Assembly (NCBI GenBank): GCA_030267965.1 | Contig: BRYA01001473.1 | Span: 1 to 34,522 of the forward strand | DNA: 34,522 bases | Direction: 5' to 3' | DNA from: Triparma columacea | Lineage: Eukaryota > Sar > Bolidophyceae > Parmales > Triparmaceae | Part shown: piece after piece, positions 21,244-29,801 of the stretch | Numbering within the stretch: position 1 is the stretch's first letter | Layout: every line of letters starts with the position of its first letter | Notes under the pieces: generated by a model | Databases searched by the model: none | What the model was told of the DNA's origin: nothing | Seen by the model: the letters and a program-made list of their open reading frames with translations, nothing else | Program-made: the position numbers and the translations under genes

Positions 21244-21715
21244 TGTGGCAGGATGGTCGAGCTGGGGGGGAGGGGAGGGTCTTCTTTGTCCCACCAACCC
21301 AAACGCCAACAACGTCTGGTGGGCTCGTAATTGGGTGTTTCGGTGCCTCCAAAAGTGCGGCTTTTGCAAAGATTGGGCCAAGAAGGAAGTTGGAGGAAGA
21401 AGGAGATGTTGGGAGCCCAGCAAGTCCTCTTGCTCTGGCAACAACAAAGCCGGTTGTTGATTCAAAGGATGGAAGGTTCTGTGATTTAAAGCTTCTGCAA
21501 AGCGATTCAGTTAACCAAAAGTAACTGAACCACGAATTATAAAAAGAATCACTTTTTGCGCTTCGTTGATCGAACCCCGGCGTACTTTTGACAGGCCGAG
21601 GCTGACCTGTTGCCTTGAAGGGGGTTTTTTGTTCTGAGAATTCTCGATTCTCGAAAGGAAGGTTTGTAGATTGGGGAATTTTAGTAGGTTGTGGTGACGA
21701 ATTCGGTATATTGTC
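21244..21715. promoter_or_regulatory. Divergent spacer between LRR/IQ and CCCH genes
   Basis: A 472-bp spacer between two outward-facing starts. A G-run lies close to the LRR/IQ start (about 21267-21275), and an AT-richer stretch spans 21480-21715. No RNA gene or protein is recognised. A 5' exon of either gene cannot be excluded. Confidence 0.4.
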
Positions 21716-23678
21716 ATGTCTTTAAAGTACCCGCAGCGTCCTGAGCAGCCTGAGTGCAGGGATTACCTGGTGAGTGGAGACAGCCCCAGATTTTTCCATG
21801 TCATTGGCCTCGGTCTAACTTCCTTCCCTCTCAGCGCACTGGAAGGTGCAAATATGGGGAGAGCTGCAAATATCACCACCCTCTGGACATCCCGAGTGGC
21901 GGAGGTATGCGCCCTAGTAAGCCCGGCGAGCCCCTTTTCCCCGTTAGACCCGACGAACCAGTCTGTTCCTACTACATAAAACACGGGTAAGGCGACTCAC
22001 AAAGGGTTCCTTTTTTGTAATTGTTATTTTGGGGGGGGGTGGAGGGGGTGGAGGGGGTCTCGGTGGCGTTGTTGAACTGGAGGTCCCCTCTGCGGATCGT
22101 GCTGGCCTTTTCTCCCCCCTAACCCCCCCCCTTTCCCCCCCCAAACTTCAATCCCACTTCCACTTGTGCAGGACATGCAAGTTTGGCCAGACTTGCAAAT
22201 TCAACCACCCCCCCCAGCCAAAGCTTGCTGTTGGGGAGGACGTGCTTCCCCAGCGTCTCGAAGAGCCCGACTGTATCTACTTTCTTAGGAACGGACGTTG
22301 CAAGTATGGGCCAACGTGCAAGTACCACCATCCCTTGGATGGCAGGAGGAGGAGTCTCAGTGGAAGCAGCGACAGCACTTCCCATTATTATAACGGGCCT
22401 CACCCGGTGACCGGACAACCGACGAAGCTGTTCGTGACGGAGAGCGGCAGTCAAGTAATGATGGTCGGGAGGGGAGGGGCGGCGGGCTACGATTACGGGA
22501 GTGCGCATCAATACGGCTACGGACCTCCTCCGCCTGCTGGGGTTGGCTCGCCTATGATGAGCCCAATGGGAGTTGTCAGCGTTCCCAGTAGCTACGAGAC
22601 ATCTAGTTCGGGCGGCATGGGGAGTTACCCTGGCGAAGGCTGGTATGCAGGAGGATCCGGGGAGGGCTTTGCTGTGCTAAACGACGGGACGGGCCAGGGT
22701 CTGCCTAGCCTTTATCCTCCGGCTTTGAACTCTTCTTCGGCCTTCTCTAACGGCGTCGGGAATAAGCCAGGGGAAGAAGGGAAGTGGTCTACGAAGTTTG
22801 GCGCAAATTCGACAACCAACAGCACTGCTTCAACCTCGTCACGCGGAACCTCGTCTCCTTTGGGAGAGCTTTCCCCTACCTCCGCGCCATGGGAGGGCAA
22901 CATCGCTTCTGTTCCTTCGGTACCTACGACGTCTGTAAGGAACACCGGAGATGGAGGTATCACTCCAGTGTTTTCAAACGAGACCGCAACCGTAAATACA
23001 AACTCTACTTGGAGTGTTGACGGTTCACCGTCCTTAGCGCCATCCTCCGGTGGAAGCTGTACCGACATTGATTCCAAGGAAGAGGTAGTTGAAGGAGAAA
23101 GGTTCGATCAGGGAATCAACAACATGACAAGCGCCCTTCTCGACATTTTGGATTTCTCCGATGGCGGGGCGGGAGGATTGAAAGATAGTAATGGCGGCGG
23201 TGGTGGTAGCACTACTGGTAGCGGGCCGCAACACTTGCGACAAGGTTGTGAAGGCAGCGGCCCAGGACCTGCACTTCCCCACCCCAGGCCTTTACATCAG
23301 ATGCAGCAGCACAATCAGAACCAGGGCCTCCATCAGTTCGTCAATATGCATCCTCAGTATGGTCAGCAACAACAACAACAACGACAACAACAACAACAAC
23401 AACACACACAACAAGGCAGCATTCCCCACAAGTATTATCAACAGCAACCAGTTTATTACCCCCAACAACATCAGAACAATGATGGAGGCATGCACATGCA
23501 CGGGCACCCGCCTTTGCACCCGGGAATGAATCACATGGAAGAAGCCCACCCGGTGCCTCCTTTCAAGGGCGGGCTAAGAGGGAATATTTTCGACTCCGTG
23601 TCGAACATGGGCCCTCCCCCTATCCCCCCAGCCCCTCCAACATGGGCCGCACAAGTAATGGGCGGAGAGAGAGGATAA
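21716..23678 (+). CDS. Triple CCCH zinc finger protein with Gln-rich tail
   Basis: A likely RNA-binding regulator of the plant ZFN-like type. Exons 21716-21769, 21835-21986 and 22172-23678 join in phase (introns of 65 and 185 nt) to give 570 residues. Splicing creates three fingers, all exactly C-x8-C-x5-C-x3-H: finger 1 spans intron 1 (CRDYL + RTGRCKYGESCKYHH), finger 2 spans intron 2 (CSYYIKHG + TCKFGQTCKFNH), and finger 3 is whole in exon 3 (CIYFLRNGRCKYGPTCKYHH). Each is preceded by a PE/EP-type lead (RPEQPEC, RPDEPVC, RLEEPDC). The rest is Gly/Ser/Pro-rich and then Gln/His-rich (polyQ around 23365-23410), probably disordered. Intron 2 carries long G and C runs. The larger frame opening at 22029 is intron read-through. 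Confidence 0.85.
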
Positions 23679-23960
23679 ATGTACGGGAGGATGGGGAAGG
23701 AGATGGGGGAAGGCGAGGGGAGGCGAAGGAAGGCGAGGGAGGGCAGTTGAGGGGGTACCTGGGGGGAGGCTGAAACTCCCACGACACAAGTACAGGAAAA
23801 GAGGGGAAACGGGGACGTATAGCGCTGCGATTTAAAGGGGGCTTAGAACTAAAGGGTGTGTGTCAGAGAGTAAGACATTTACGCTATTTGAAAAAAATAG
23901 ATAAACAACATTGATTATTCGTACATTCCCAGGGTAAGGGTGTATGTACCCAACCCTTTC
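23679..23960. other. Convergent 3' spacer, purine-rich
   Basis: A 282-bp spacer between the CCCH stop and the RJL GTPase stop. 23685-23770 is a G/A-rich run (GGGGAGG-type), followed by an AT-rich part with AAAAAAATAGATAAAC near 23890. It probably holds both 3' UTRs. No gene is seen. Confidence 0.5.
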
Positions 23961-24799
23961 TTATCCATTGATGGGAGGCGATTCAATGATAGTCTGGAAT
24001 AGGGTATTGAACACGTCGGTACAGTTGGCCCCAGAGCTTGCCGAGGTGTCCCAGTGTTGTAAGCCGTTCGCTGCAGCGAACTGCTGCCCCTCGCTCTCTG
24101 TCACAACCCTCCTCTTGTCAACCTTGTTGGCGCACACTATGATTGGCAGGTCGAAGGCCGCACCGAACTTCCTTGCCTCCTCAAGCCAGCCCTGGAGGTT
24201 CTGCGAAGCGGCGATGAGGGGGGTGAGCGAGGTGAGCGAGGTGAGCGAGGTGAGCGAAGCGAGGTGAGCGAAGCGAAGCGCGAAATGGGTTGCGCTTATC
24301 GCTGTCGCTGTTATTGCTTAGCCCTCAGTGTCGTCCCTGCGCTTTCCTTCCTCAATGCTCTTCTGTCGATTCTCACCTCAAAAGACTTCTTATTGCTCAC
24401 ATCGTAAACTAAGAGAGCTCCACTCGCATCCTTGTAAAATTCGTTCCTAACCTCAAAGAAAGCCTCGCTACCGCTCATATCCCAGAAGTTCACCCTCACG
24501 TCCCTCCCCTTGATCTTGGTAGGTTTCACCCCGTAGTCAATTCCGATTGTACTGATGTACTTGCTCACAAAACGCTCCTCGCAGTAACGCTTAACGAGGC
24601 AACTTTTCCCGGAAGCCGCATCTCCCATCGTAATTATCTTGATCCTCAACTGACTCTTCTTCTTGGCAGGGGGGTCTGCGACCCCATGAGAAGAGGAGGA
24701 TGAGTTGATGGCTGAGGAGCCCGATGCCGCAGAACCTCTCGAAGATCTGCGTCGTGACGCGATGATGGCGTCTGCAGCCGCTCTCCCTCTGCTACTCAT
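23961..24799 (-). CDS. RJL/DNAJC27-type Ras-like GTPase lacking a J domain
   Basis: A small GTP-binding protein of the RJL (RabJ) subfamily. Exon 1 (24799-24377) and exon 2 (24200-23961) join in phase over a 176-nt intron, giving SFENLQGWLEEARKFG across the junction and 220 residues in total. A Ser-rich N-terminal extension of about 48 residues is unusual. G1 is GDAASGKS; the switch-1 region is YISTIGIDYGVK, very like DNAJC27; G3 is WDMSGSEAFFEVRNEFYKD; G4 is NKVD; G5 is TSAS. The glutamine normally following the G3 glycine is Ser, as is usual for RJL proteins, which hydrolyse GTP poorly. Vertebrate DNAJC27 continues into a DnaJ domain, whereas this protein stops soon after the GTPase fold (SPPING-stop). 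No C-terminal prenylation cysteines are present. The start is 163 bp from the divergent ankyrin gene. Confidence 0.85.
24215..24277. repeat. 9-bp tandem repeat in RJL intron
   Basis: Consecutive copies of GTGAGCGAG on the + strand, four near-perfect and then interrupted by AGCGA units. It lies just upstream of the exon 2 acceptor of the RJL gene, which reads it as CTCACC-rich sequence. Confidence 0.85.
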
Positions 24800-24962
24800 G
24801 ATTCGTTGTGGTTACTTATTCAAATTCCGTGGTCCAACTTTGAGAAAATCAAACAAGAAGAACCAGTCTGTTGAACATTTCACGAAGTCGGCAGTCTTTT
24901 ACTGCATTTCGGACAACTTGGTGACTCGATCACTCTTCTCCTAGCTTGATATTCTTGTCGCA

Positions 24963-26006
24963 ATGTCCTCAAGTAAGTATTTGCCAACCCCCCCAGGCCA
25001 CGTGGACACAACAAAGCTTCCTAGGCAGCCACTGTTCGGCATACAGGCCGGACTTGAGGTCAAGAACTTCAGTGTTACGAGGCCTCCCATGACCAACTCT
25101 CCTGTAATCAACAACAACGGCGTCTTCTATGTGAATGAGGACTTGGGTGCAGCCCAGAAGAAGATGGACGCTATGGCCAAGGCCAACCCGACCAAGGCCG
25201 GTGAGATCTTTCAGAAGTTCACAAAGATGGTCGTGCTTAGCAGCGTTGGTGACCTCGAGGGGGTTCTGGGTTTGATGGCTTCAACGGGACATGGGGCACC
25301 TCCCCCATGGTTTGCCGTGAAGATGTTCCAGACGGGGGTGCTAGCGATGAAGCTCGAGGTGCCTAGGTTCATGTCAAAAAATGGTTTCGACGTCAAGATG
25401 GGACCCCTGAAGACGCTCATGTTCGACCTAGTCGCCGCGAACACCAAGGAGAAGCTGGTCATGAAGAGCAAGGGGTTAGGGGGCAGGAATAAGGAGGTAC
25501 TGGCGAGGGACAGGCTGTATGTGGAGTCGATGCTCTTTCTATCCGTCGAGTGCGGCTTCGATGCGATGGAAATGAGGAAGGAGGACTACTATAGTTTATT
25601 ACACTTGGCTGCAGCAGGGGACTTGGCCCAGATGTGTCTGTGCCTTCTGCAACTGGGTTGTGACGTCAACAGTGTGGCAAAAGACGACGCCATGCCCCTC
25701 GGGCTGGCCCTAGAGGCTGGGGCGGGGGACGTGGTTAAGGTACTAAAGGCAAGGGGGGGGAAGGAGACCTGGAGGAAGGACGTCAAACAAATTGTGCCGC
25801 CAGCGGGGTGGGGAATGGAGGCAAAGGGGGCGAGGCGGGGAGGGGGGGTCGATGCGGTCGCTACGAAAGTTCGGGGGCTGAAATTGAGCATGGGAGACAG
25901 GATAGAGACAGGTCACGGAATTCTGGGAGGAGTCAAGGAGGAGGAGGAGGAAGAGGAGGAGGAAGAGGAAGGGTACAACAAGTACACATTCTCTTGCGGA
26001 GAATGA
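24963..26006 (+). CDS. Ankyrin-repeat protein with poly-Glu tail
   Basis: A single-exon frame of 347 residues starting at ATG. A C-terminal pair of ankyrin repeats is visible at about 203-265 (YYSLLHLAAAGDLAQMCLCL, GCDVNSVAKDDAMPLGLALE). The N-terminal 200 residues look helical (QKFTKMVVLSSVGDLEGVLG resembles a further, diverged ankyrin unit). Near the end is an unbroken run of Glu (about 11) followed by YNKYTFSCGE. No catalytic motif is seen. The stop lies only 43 bp from the stop of the convergent BART-like gene, so the two 3' UTRs almost certainly overlap. Confidence 0.75.
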   Translation: MSSSKYLPTPPGHVDTTKLPRQPLFGIQAGLEVKNFSVTRPPMTNSPVINNNGVFYVNEDLGAAQKKMDAMAKANPTKAGEIFQKFTKMVVLSSVGDLEGVLGLMASTGHGAPPPWFAVKMFQTGVLAMKLEVPRFMSKNGFDVKMGPLKTLMFDLVAANTKEKLVMKSKGLGGRNKEVLARDRLYVESMLFLSVECGFDAMEMRKEDYYSLLHLAAAGDLAQMCLCLLQLGCDVNSVAKDDAMPLGLALEAGAGDVVKVLKARGGKETWRKDVKQIVPPAGWGMEAKGARRGGGVDAVATKVRGLKLSMGDRIETGHGILGGVKEEEEEEEEEEEGYNKYTFSCGE

Positions 26007-26049
26007 GGGAAGAAATTTGTTCGTGATTTGAAACAAAATTGTCGAGCTG

Positions 26050-26520
26050 CTACTTTCTTTCACCACACTCGTCATGAGCAGCAGCCCTTTCAACCATCAT
26101 CCGAAACCAGTCGTTGTAATCAGTAGCAGCCATCAACACCTCAACAAACCACTTCTCCTCATGCTCCTCAAACAATGCACAGCCATAGTCGTCCAAAGCA
26201 GCCTTACACTCGGCGAAGAAGTCTTCAGCACTGTAACCCTCACGCTTCACAAATCTTGTTATTTGCTTCTCAAACATGGCCAAGTAACTAGAGTGCAAAT
26301 CGGAGAAATGCAACTTGTGCTCACACTCGTCGACAGGTAGCCCGACGTACTCAACGAAGTCACCCATATGATTGTCACACCATTCCACCAATTCCTCCTT
26401 ATAACTTGTCTCAGCTTCCCAGGACGCAGCGGCCTCTTTCAGTACAAAGCCAATCTCCTGATCCCCCCAAACCTCTTCGACTACCTCTACTTTCCCTTCC
26501 TCCTCTTTCGATTCGCTCAT
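26050..26520 (-). CDS. BART-domain protein (ARL2BP/CFAP36-like)
   Basis: A 156-residue single-exon gene with ATG at 26520. The core (about 35-150) is all-helical and follows the BART pattern: an acidic start, WCDNHMGDFVEYVG, a KLHFSDLHSSYLAMFEKQIT segment comparable to the KL.YT.IF.EY..L.E..IE helix of ARL2BP, then SAEDFFAECKAAL and a closing WFVEVLMAATDYNDWFRMMV. BART domains bind Arl2/Arl3 GTPases and act at cilia and centrosomes; the CFAP36 group shares the fold. The family call rests on pattern recognition, not a search. With DRC5 it is a second probable cilium-linked gene here. Confidence 0.65.
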   Translation of the reverse strand: MSESKEEEGKVEVVEEVWGDQEIGFVLKEAAASWEAETSYKEELVEWCDNHMGDFVEYVGLPVDECEHKLHFSDLHSSYLAMFEKQITRFVKREGYSAEDFFAECKAALDDYGCALFEEHEEKWFVEVLMAATDYNDWFRMMVERAAAHDECGERK

Positions 26521-27137
26521 TGCTTGTCACCGTAAATACTACCCCAAACCTGAGTTTTGGAAAATTTGAAAAAAAAAAAATTACGTGGCTTAAATAGGAT
26601 ATCTTAACCGATAATGAAACACATTAGTTTTAATTGGATCACACATACTTTAATTGATTTACTAAGATATCACAATATATATTTGGTAAAAAAGGAATTA
26701 TCATTTTATCATAAATTGTACAATTAATCAAATAATTCAAAAATATGTATTATTAATAATAAACTGTAAACTGATGGTATTTCAGTGTCTGAATATTGAA
26801 ATGAGAAAAGTCATTGACATTTTTTTAAACTGCCTTTTTGGTAATTCATTATCATAATTCTATTGAAAAATGATCCAATAAGAGTTCAAAAAAATAGCAA
26901 CCAATTTTTGTCAAATTGCAAATCGCAACTTTCACATTGCCGTAACTTATCTTGATGTGTAGCATTTGAATGGTGCCTCTTTGTCGAGATTTGTGGCTAG
27001 ACTGTATTTGTGAAACAACATGATTGTATGAGGCAGTGCAACAAGTGAATTATTATCCCCTACCGCTAACCCTAACAACTATACTATTTCTAGCCACTAC
27101 TAACAACTACTATGCAATCACCCGTCCGGTCGTCATA
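26521..27137. other. AT-rich gene-free island
   Basis: No gene is recognised. By hand count, 26521-27060 is about 28% G+C, and 26581-26940 about 24%, with one 60-bp line (26701-26760) at 7 of 60 G/C, against about half in neighbouring coding sequence. It contains an A-run (26570-26580) and short palindromic AT stretches but no tandem array and no long ORF. The first bases next to 26520 must hold the BART gene's promoter. Confidence 0.8.
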
Positions 27138-28727
27138 CTATCCTAAGAAAGGGCACTCGTTCTTGTGCTTGCCTACCCTCCAATCATACACTTGACAGAA
27201 CTTGCTACAATATTTGGCTCTTCTACAGCTGCTGCACATTTTCATCCTTGAGAGCTTGAAGTCGGGGCCATATCTGTTGGGGGAGTCCTGTCCAGTGGGG
27301 GGGAGGAAGAAGCCGTTGCTGGGTAAATGTTCATGGGTCAGGGTCTTCTCGGCCCACCTCCCGCACTCGGGGTTCCAGCAGTGGCTCGTTTTCTTCCCCC
27401 TCGCCAAATCATCCTCAACGAACCACCTTCTCAAGTACCTCAGCAGGCACTTGGGGATCATGCACTGCTTGAGTTCCTCATAGGGCGGCGGTGTGACCCT
27501 GCTGTTGGAGCTCATCTCCAGCATTGCAGGATAGTAGCCGAGCCTGTGCGGCGAAGCAAGCAAAGGGAGCCATGGCAAAGGTTAGTTACGTTGGTGTTAC
27601 TAGTGTATGAGACGAGGTGTCTTAGCGACGCTTATAACACCGCCTAAACGGCGCTATTCCTTCCCCCCTTTTGCCCCTCATTCTTACCTTGAAGCCAGTC
27701 TGAGGCACCTCTCCCCCTCCACCATGTCACCGTCCCTAACGACGATACCCTTCCCGTAGATGCTCCTAACATCTCCGAGCTCCGCGCCCTTGTCAAACCA
27801 CTCGACGCCCTTAGGAACAGACCCAGTGTAGCAAAGCATTGTGCCCAAAAGGTACATGGCATCTGGATTCTTTTTGGAAGCAAAGTACTCCAGTCTCAAA
27901 ACGTTGGACGCTGCGCGCGCAGGGGGGGAGCGTGGGTGGGGTCCGTCAATGAAATGCGTTCTTGGTTCCTTGACACCCCTGGCTCCCCCCTCCCACCCCA
28001 CCCGCCCCCACGCCCCCACGCCCCCACGCCCCCCACTCCTAAAACCTCACCTTCTGCCTCCAACTGCACTGCCCCAGCTCCTGTTGCTCTGTCCCACAGT
28101 CTCAATGTCTCCGCCACCGGCTTGCTCAGGGCCACCTGCCTCCACTGTTTGCAGACCAAGGAGCAGGCGTTCCAGGATGAGGGAACGTTCAGGAACTGGA
28201 GAATGACAGAGAGGACGTCGGGAGGGACAGTCTGGATAAAAGCAGGGGTCAACGTTGATGCCTGCCCGTAATCGATCCTGAGAGAGGAGTTGAGGAGGGG
28301 GTTTGGGGGTTAGCAATTGTCAAGCGAGTCGATAAAAAGTTGGAGAGTAATGCGATGATGTCGATTAAAAAGTTGGAGAGTAATGCGATGATGCGCCATA
28401 CAGCTGACTTCATTTGATCCTCGCCTCGCTCTCCCCGCCGCTTCCCCGCCGCTCTCTCCTCCCCTTTCTCTGCCTCTGTCATTATATCTTGCCCTACTCC
28501 ACTACTCTACTTGAACAAACAACAACTCACCGTCTCTTCTTCCAATCTCTCTCTATCCCCACTTCCTCATCAATCTCCCCACAAAGCGTCGGCGTTGAAG
28601 GCACGTCCTTGCTCACAACCCTGTTGTATATGTTTGTGAGCAACCTTCCAAGAGAGGATGGGGTGGAGGAAAGTGTTGATAAGACTGTCGGTTCTGGAGT
28701 TAATGTAGAAGCATGGGGTCGCTTCAT
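27138..28727 (-). CDS. F-box / Sel1-like / MYND zinc finger protein
   Basis: Probably a substrate receptor of an SCF ubiquitin ligase, like the plant F-box proteins with HCP-like repeats and MYND finger (At1g67340 type). Four exons, 28727-28531, 28277-28051, 27910-27688 and 27543-27138, join in phase to 350 residues. Exon 1 starts at ATG with MKRPHASTLTPEP. Exon 2 has the F-box (VPPDVLSVILQFLNVPSSWN, then CSLVCKQWRQVA). Exon 3 has Sel1-like repeats (NPDAMYLLGTMLCYTG, GVEWFDKGAELGDVRSIYGK). Exon 4 has a complete MYND finger: CWNPECGRW upstream, then CSSCRRAKYCSKFCQVYDW and GKHKNEC. Intron 1 holds a 33-bp duplication and intron 2 holds long C/G runs. Confidence 0.85.
28328..28392. repeat. 32/33-bp tandem duplication in intron
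   Basis: Two adjacent copies of a unit starting GTCGATAAAAAGTTGGAGAG (32 bp) and GTCGATTAAAAAGTTGGAGA (33 bp), differing by one inserted base. It lies inside intron 1 of the F-box/MYND gene. Confidence 0.9.
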
Positions 28728-29157
28728 CACTTGAAGGCTGAAAACCCGAAGGATATCAGATTATATGGTCGTAGAGAGGTAGACAAGGAATGATGTGCCA
28801 GGGAACTCTTGGAGAGGAGAGAGTTTCCAATGAAGGAGGCCCACGTTGATGTAGAAATTGACGGAACCCGTGAAATTTAGACACACACCAATGCTTGAGG
28901 AGACGAAAAGTTTCTGGATGTGAAACTGGCTTATGATTTAGACTCCTCTGATTGTGAGAGAAGTCAGTCGAAGAAGTCAGAACAGTTGTGAGTTGGATTT
29001 TGGGAGTCTGAAAGGGACAACATGACGACATTACGTATTAAAAATAATAATTTTGAACTTGGAGTATAACGAAGAGACCGAATTGTTAATCTCGCGGCCG
29101 CAAACGGTTGCCCCAAATTAACATAACACGCCACTAAAAAACATTTCCACTTTCCCC
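28728..29157. other. Spacer upstream of F-box/MYND gene
   Basis: A 430-bp stretch between the F-box/MYND start and the stop of the RanBP2-finger gene, both on the minus strand. Only short frames without protein-like features are present. It should contain the F-box/MYND promoter; nothing else is recognised. Confidence 0.5.
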
Positions 29158-29223
29158 TCACGAGACGGTGCAGCATGGGCACTCGTCTGGGGAGGTTGAA
29201 TTGAACTTTCCGCCTGGGGGGAG

Positions 29224-29266
<43 letters not shown>

Positions 29267-29741
29267 TGCCAAGAACTCAGCGAGGATTTTTGGGTGGGGT
29301 GAGGGATGTTGGGGCTGGGGATTGTCTGGTGGCGGCCACAGGAGTCTTTGGCAGCTTTCGTATTTGATGGAGTCAAGTCATGGCACGCAAGCCCGCCTAT
29401 TCACGTAGCATACCAATATGATCGAAATTATGTTTGCTTTTTAGTCATTGGAGAATCATGTCAACCCTTCTTTACCCCACATTCTACTTCTACTCACACG
29501 TCTGGCACCTCCACGAGTCACAGCCATTTGGAAGCTGATACGAGGAGGTACATTCCTCACAAAAAACAGTGAGATGCCCCCCTGCTCTTCTCATCCCAGC
29601 TCCAGGAAAGCCCGAAGAACTCTCACTCTCAACCACCACCTGGACGTGCTGAGGCTCTGCGGGTAAGTTTACATAGGTCCCTGTAGGTATAGAAGACGTG
29701 GTGGCCTGCTGGGTGGAGGGTTGCGCGACTGGGAGAGTCAT
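29158..29741 (-). CDS. Small RanBP2-type zinc finger protein
   Basis: A 99-residue protein in two exons, 29741-29498 and 29213-29158, joined in phase (ACG T|GTGAGT ... CCCCCCAG|GC) over a 284-nt intron. The junction restores a textbook RanBP2/NZF-type finger, WRCQTCGKFNSTSPDECPCC, exactly W-x-C-x2-C-x3-N-x6-C-x2-C, just before the stop. A further CEEC pair lies 14 residues before the finger, so a larger two-zinc ribbon is possible. The N-terminal 55 residues are low in motifs (TYVNLPAEP, Ser/Glu patch). Such fingers bind ubiquitin or RNA; without a Thr-Phe signature in this copy I would not choose between them. The gene is easy to miss because neither exon alone is convincing. The ATG is 60 bp from the divergent gene at 29802. 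Confidence 0.75.
29227..29266. repeat. (TG)n-(AG)n microsatellite
   Basis: About 14 TG dinucleotides followed by six AG dinucleotides. It lies in the intron of the RanBP2-finger gene, about 15 nt before its acceptor, where it reads as a CT/CA tract. Confidence 0.95.
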
Positions 29742-29801
29742 TTTGGAACAATTGGACAATTTGGACTCAATTTTCAGAGAAAATCACAAAACACAGTCAC
29801 C
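29742..29801. promoter_or_regulatory. 60-bp bidirectional promoter region
   Basis: Only 60 bp separate two outward-facing ATG codons (29741 minus, 29802 plus). It includes a short TTTGGAACAATTGGACAATT motif with direct repetition (ACAATTGGACAATTTGGAC). The transcripts must either start inside it or overlap. Confidence 0.55.

Noticed and set aside
22029..22171. Glycine-rich start of the CCCH frame at 22029
   Set aside because: It is read-through of intron 2 (G/C runs); splicing from 21986 to 22172 is needed to complete finger 2.
24975..25005. GTAAGTAT donor-like site at the start of the ankyrin gene at 24963
   Set aside because: The only nearby acceptor would make a roughly 30-nt intron, and the frame is open and protein-like across it.
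27061..27085. Telomere-like CTAACCCTAAC
   Set aside because: Only one and a half units with no array; an internal chance match. The same applies to TTAGGGTTTAG near 6997.
28756..29031. 91-codon minus-strand frame
   Set aside because: No start context, domain or splice partner; composition looks random.
28964..29376. Minus-strand frames encoding a His-Thr repeat
   Set aside because: They translate the TG microsatellite inside the intron of the RanBP2-finger gene.
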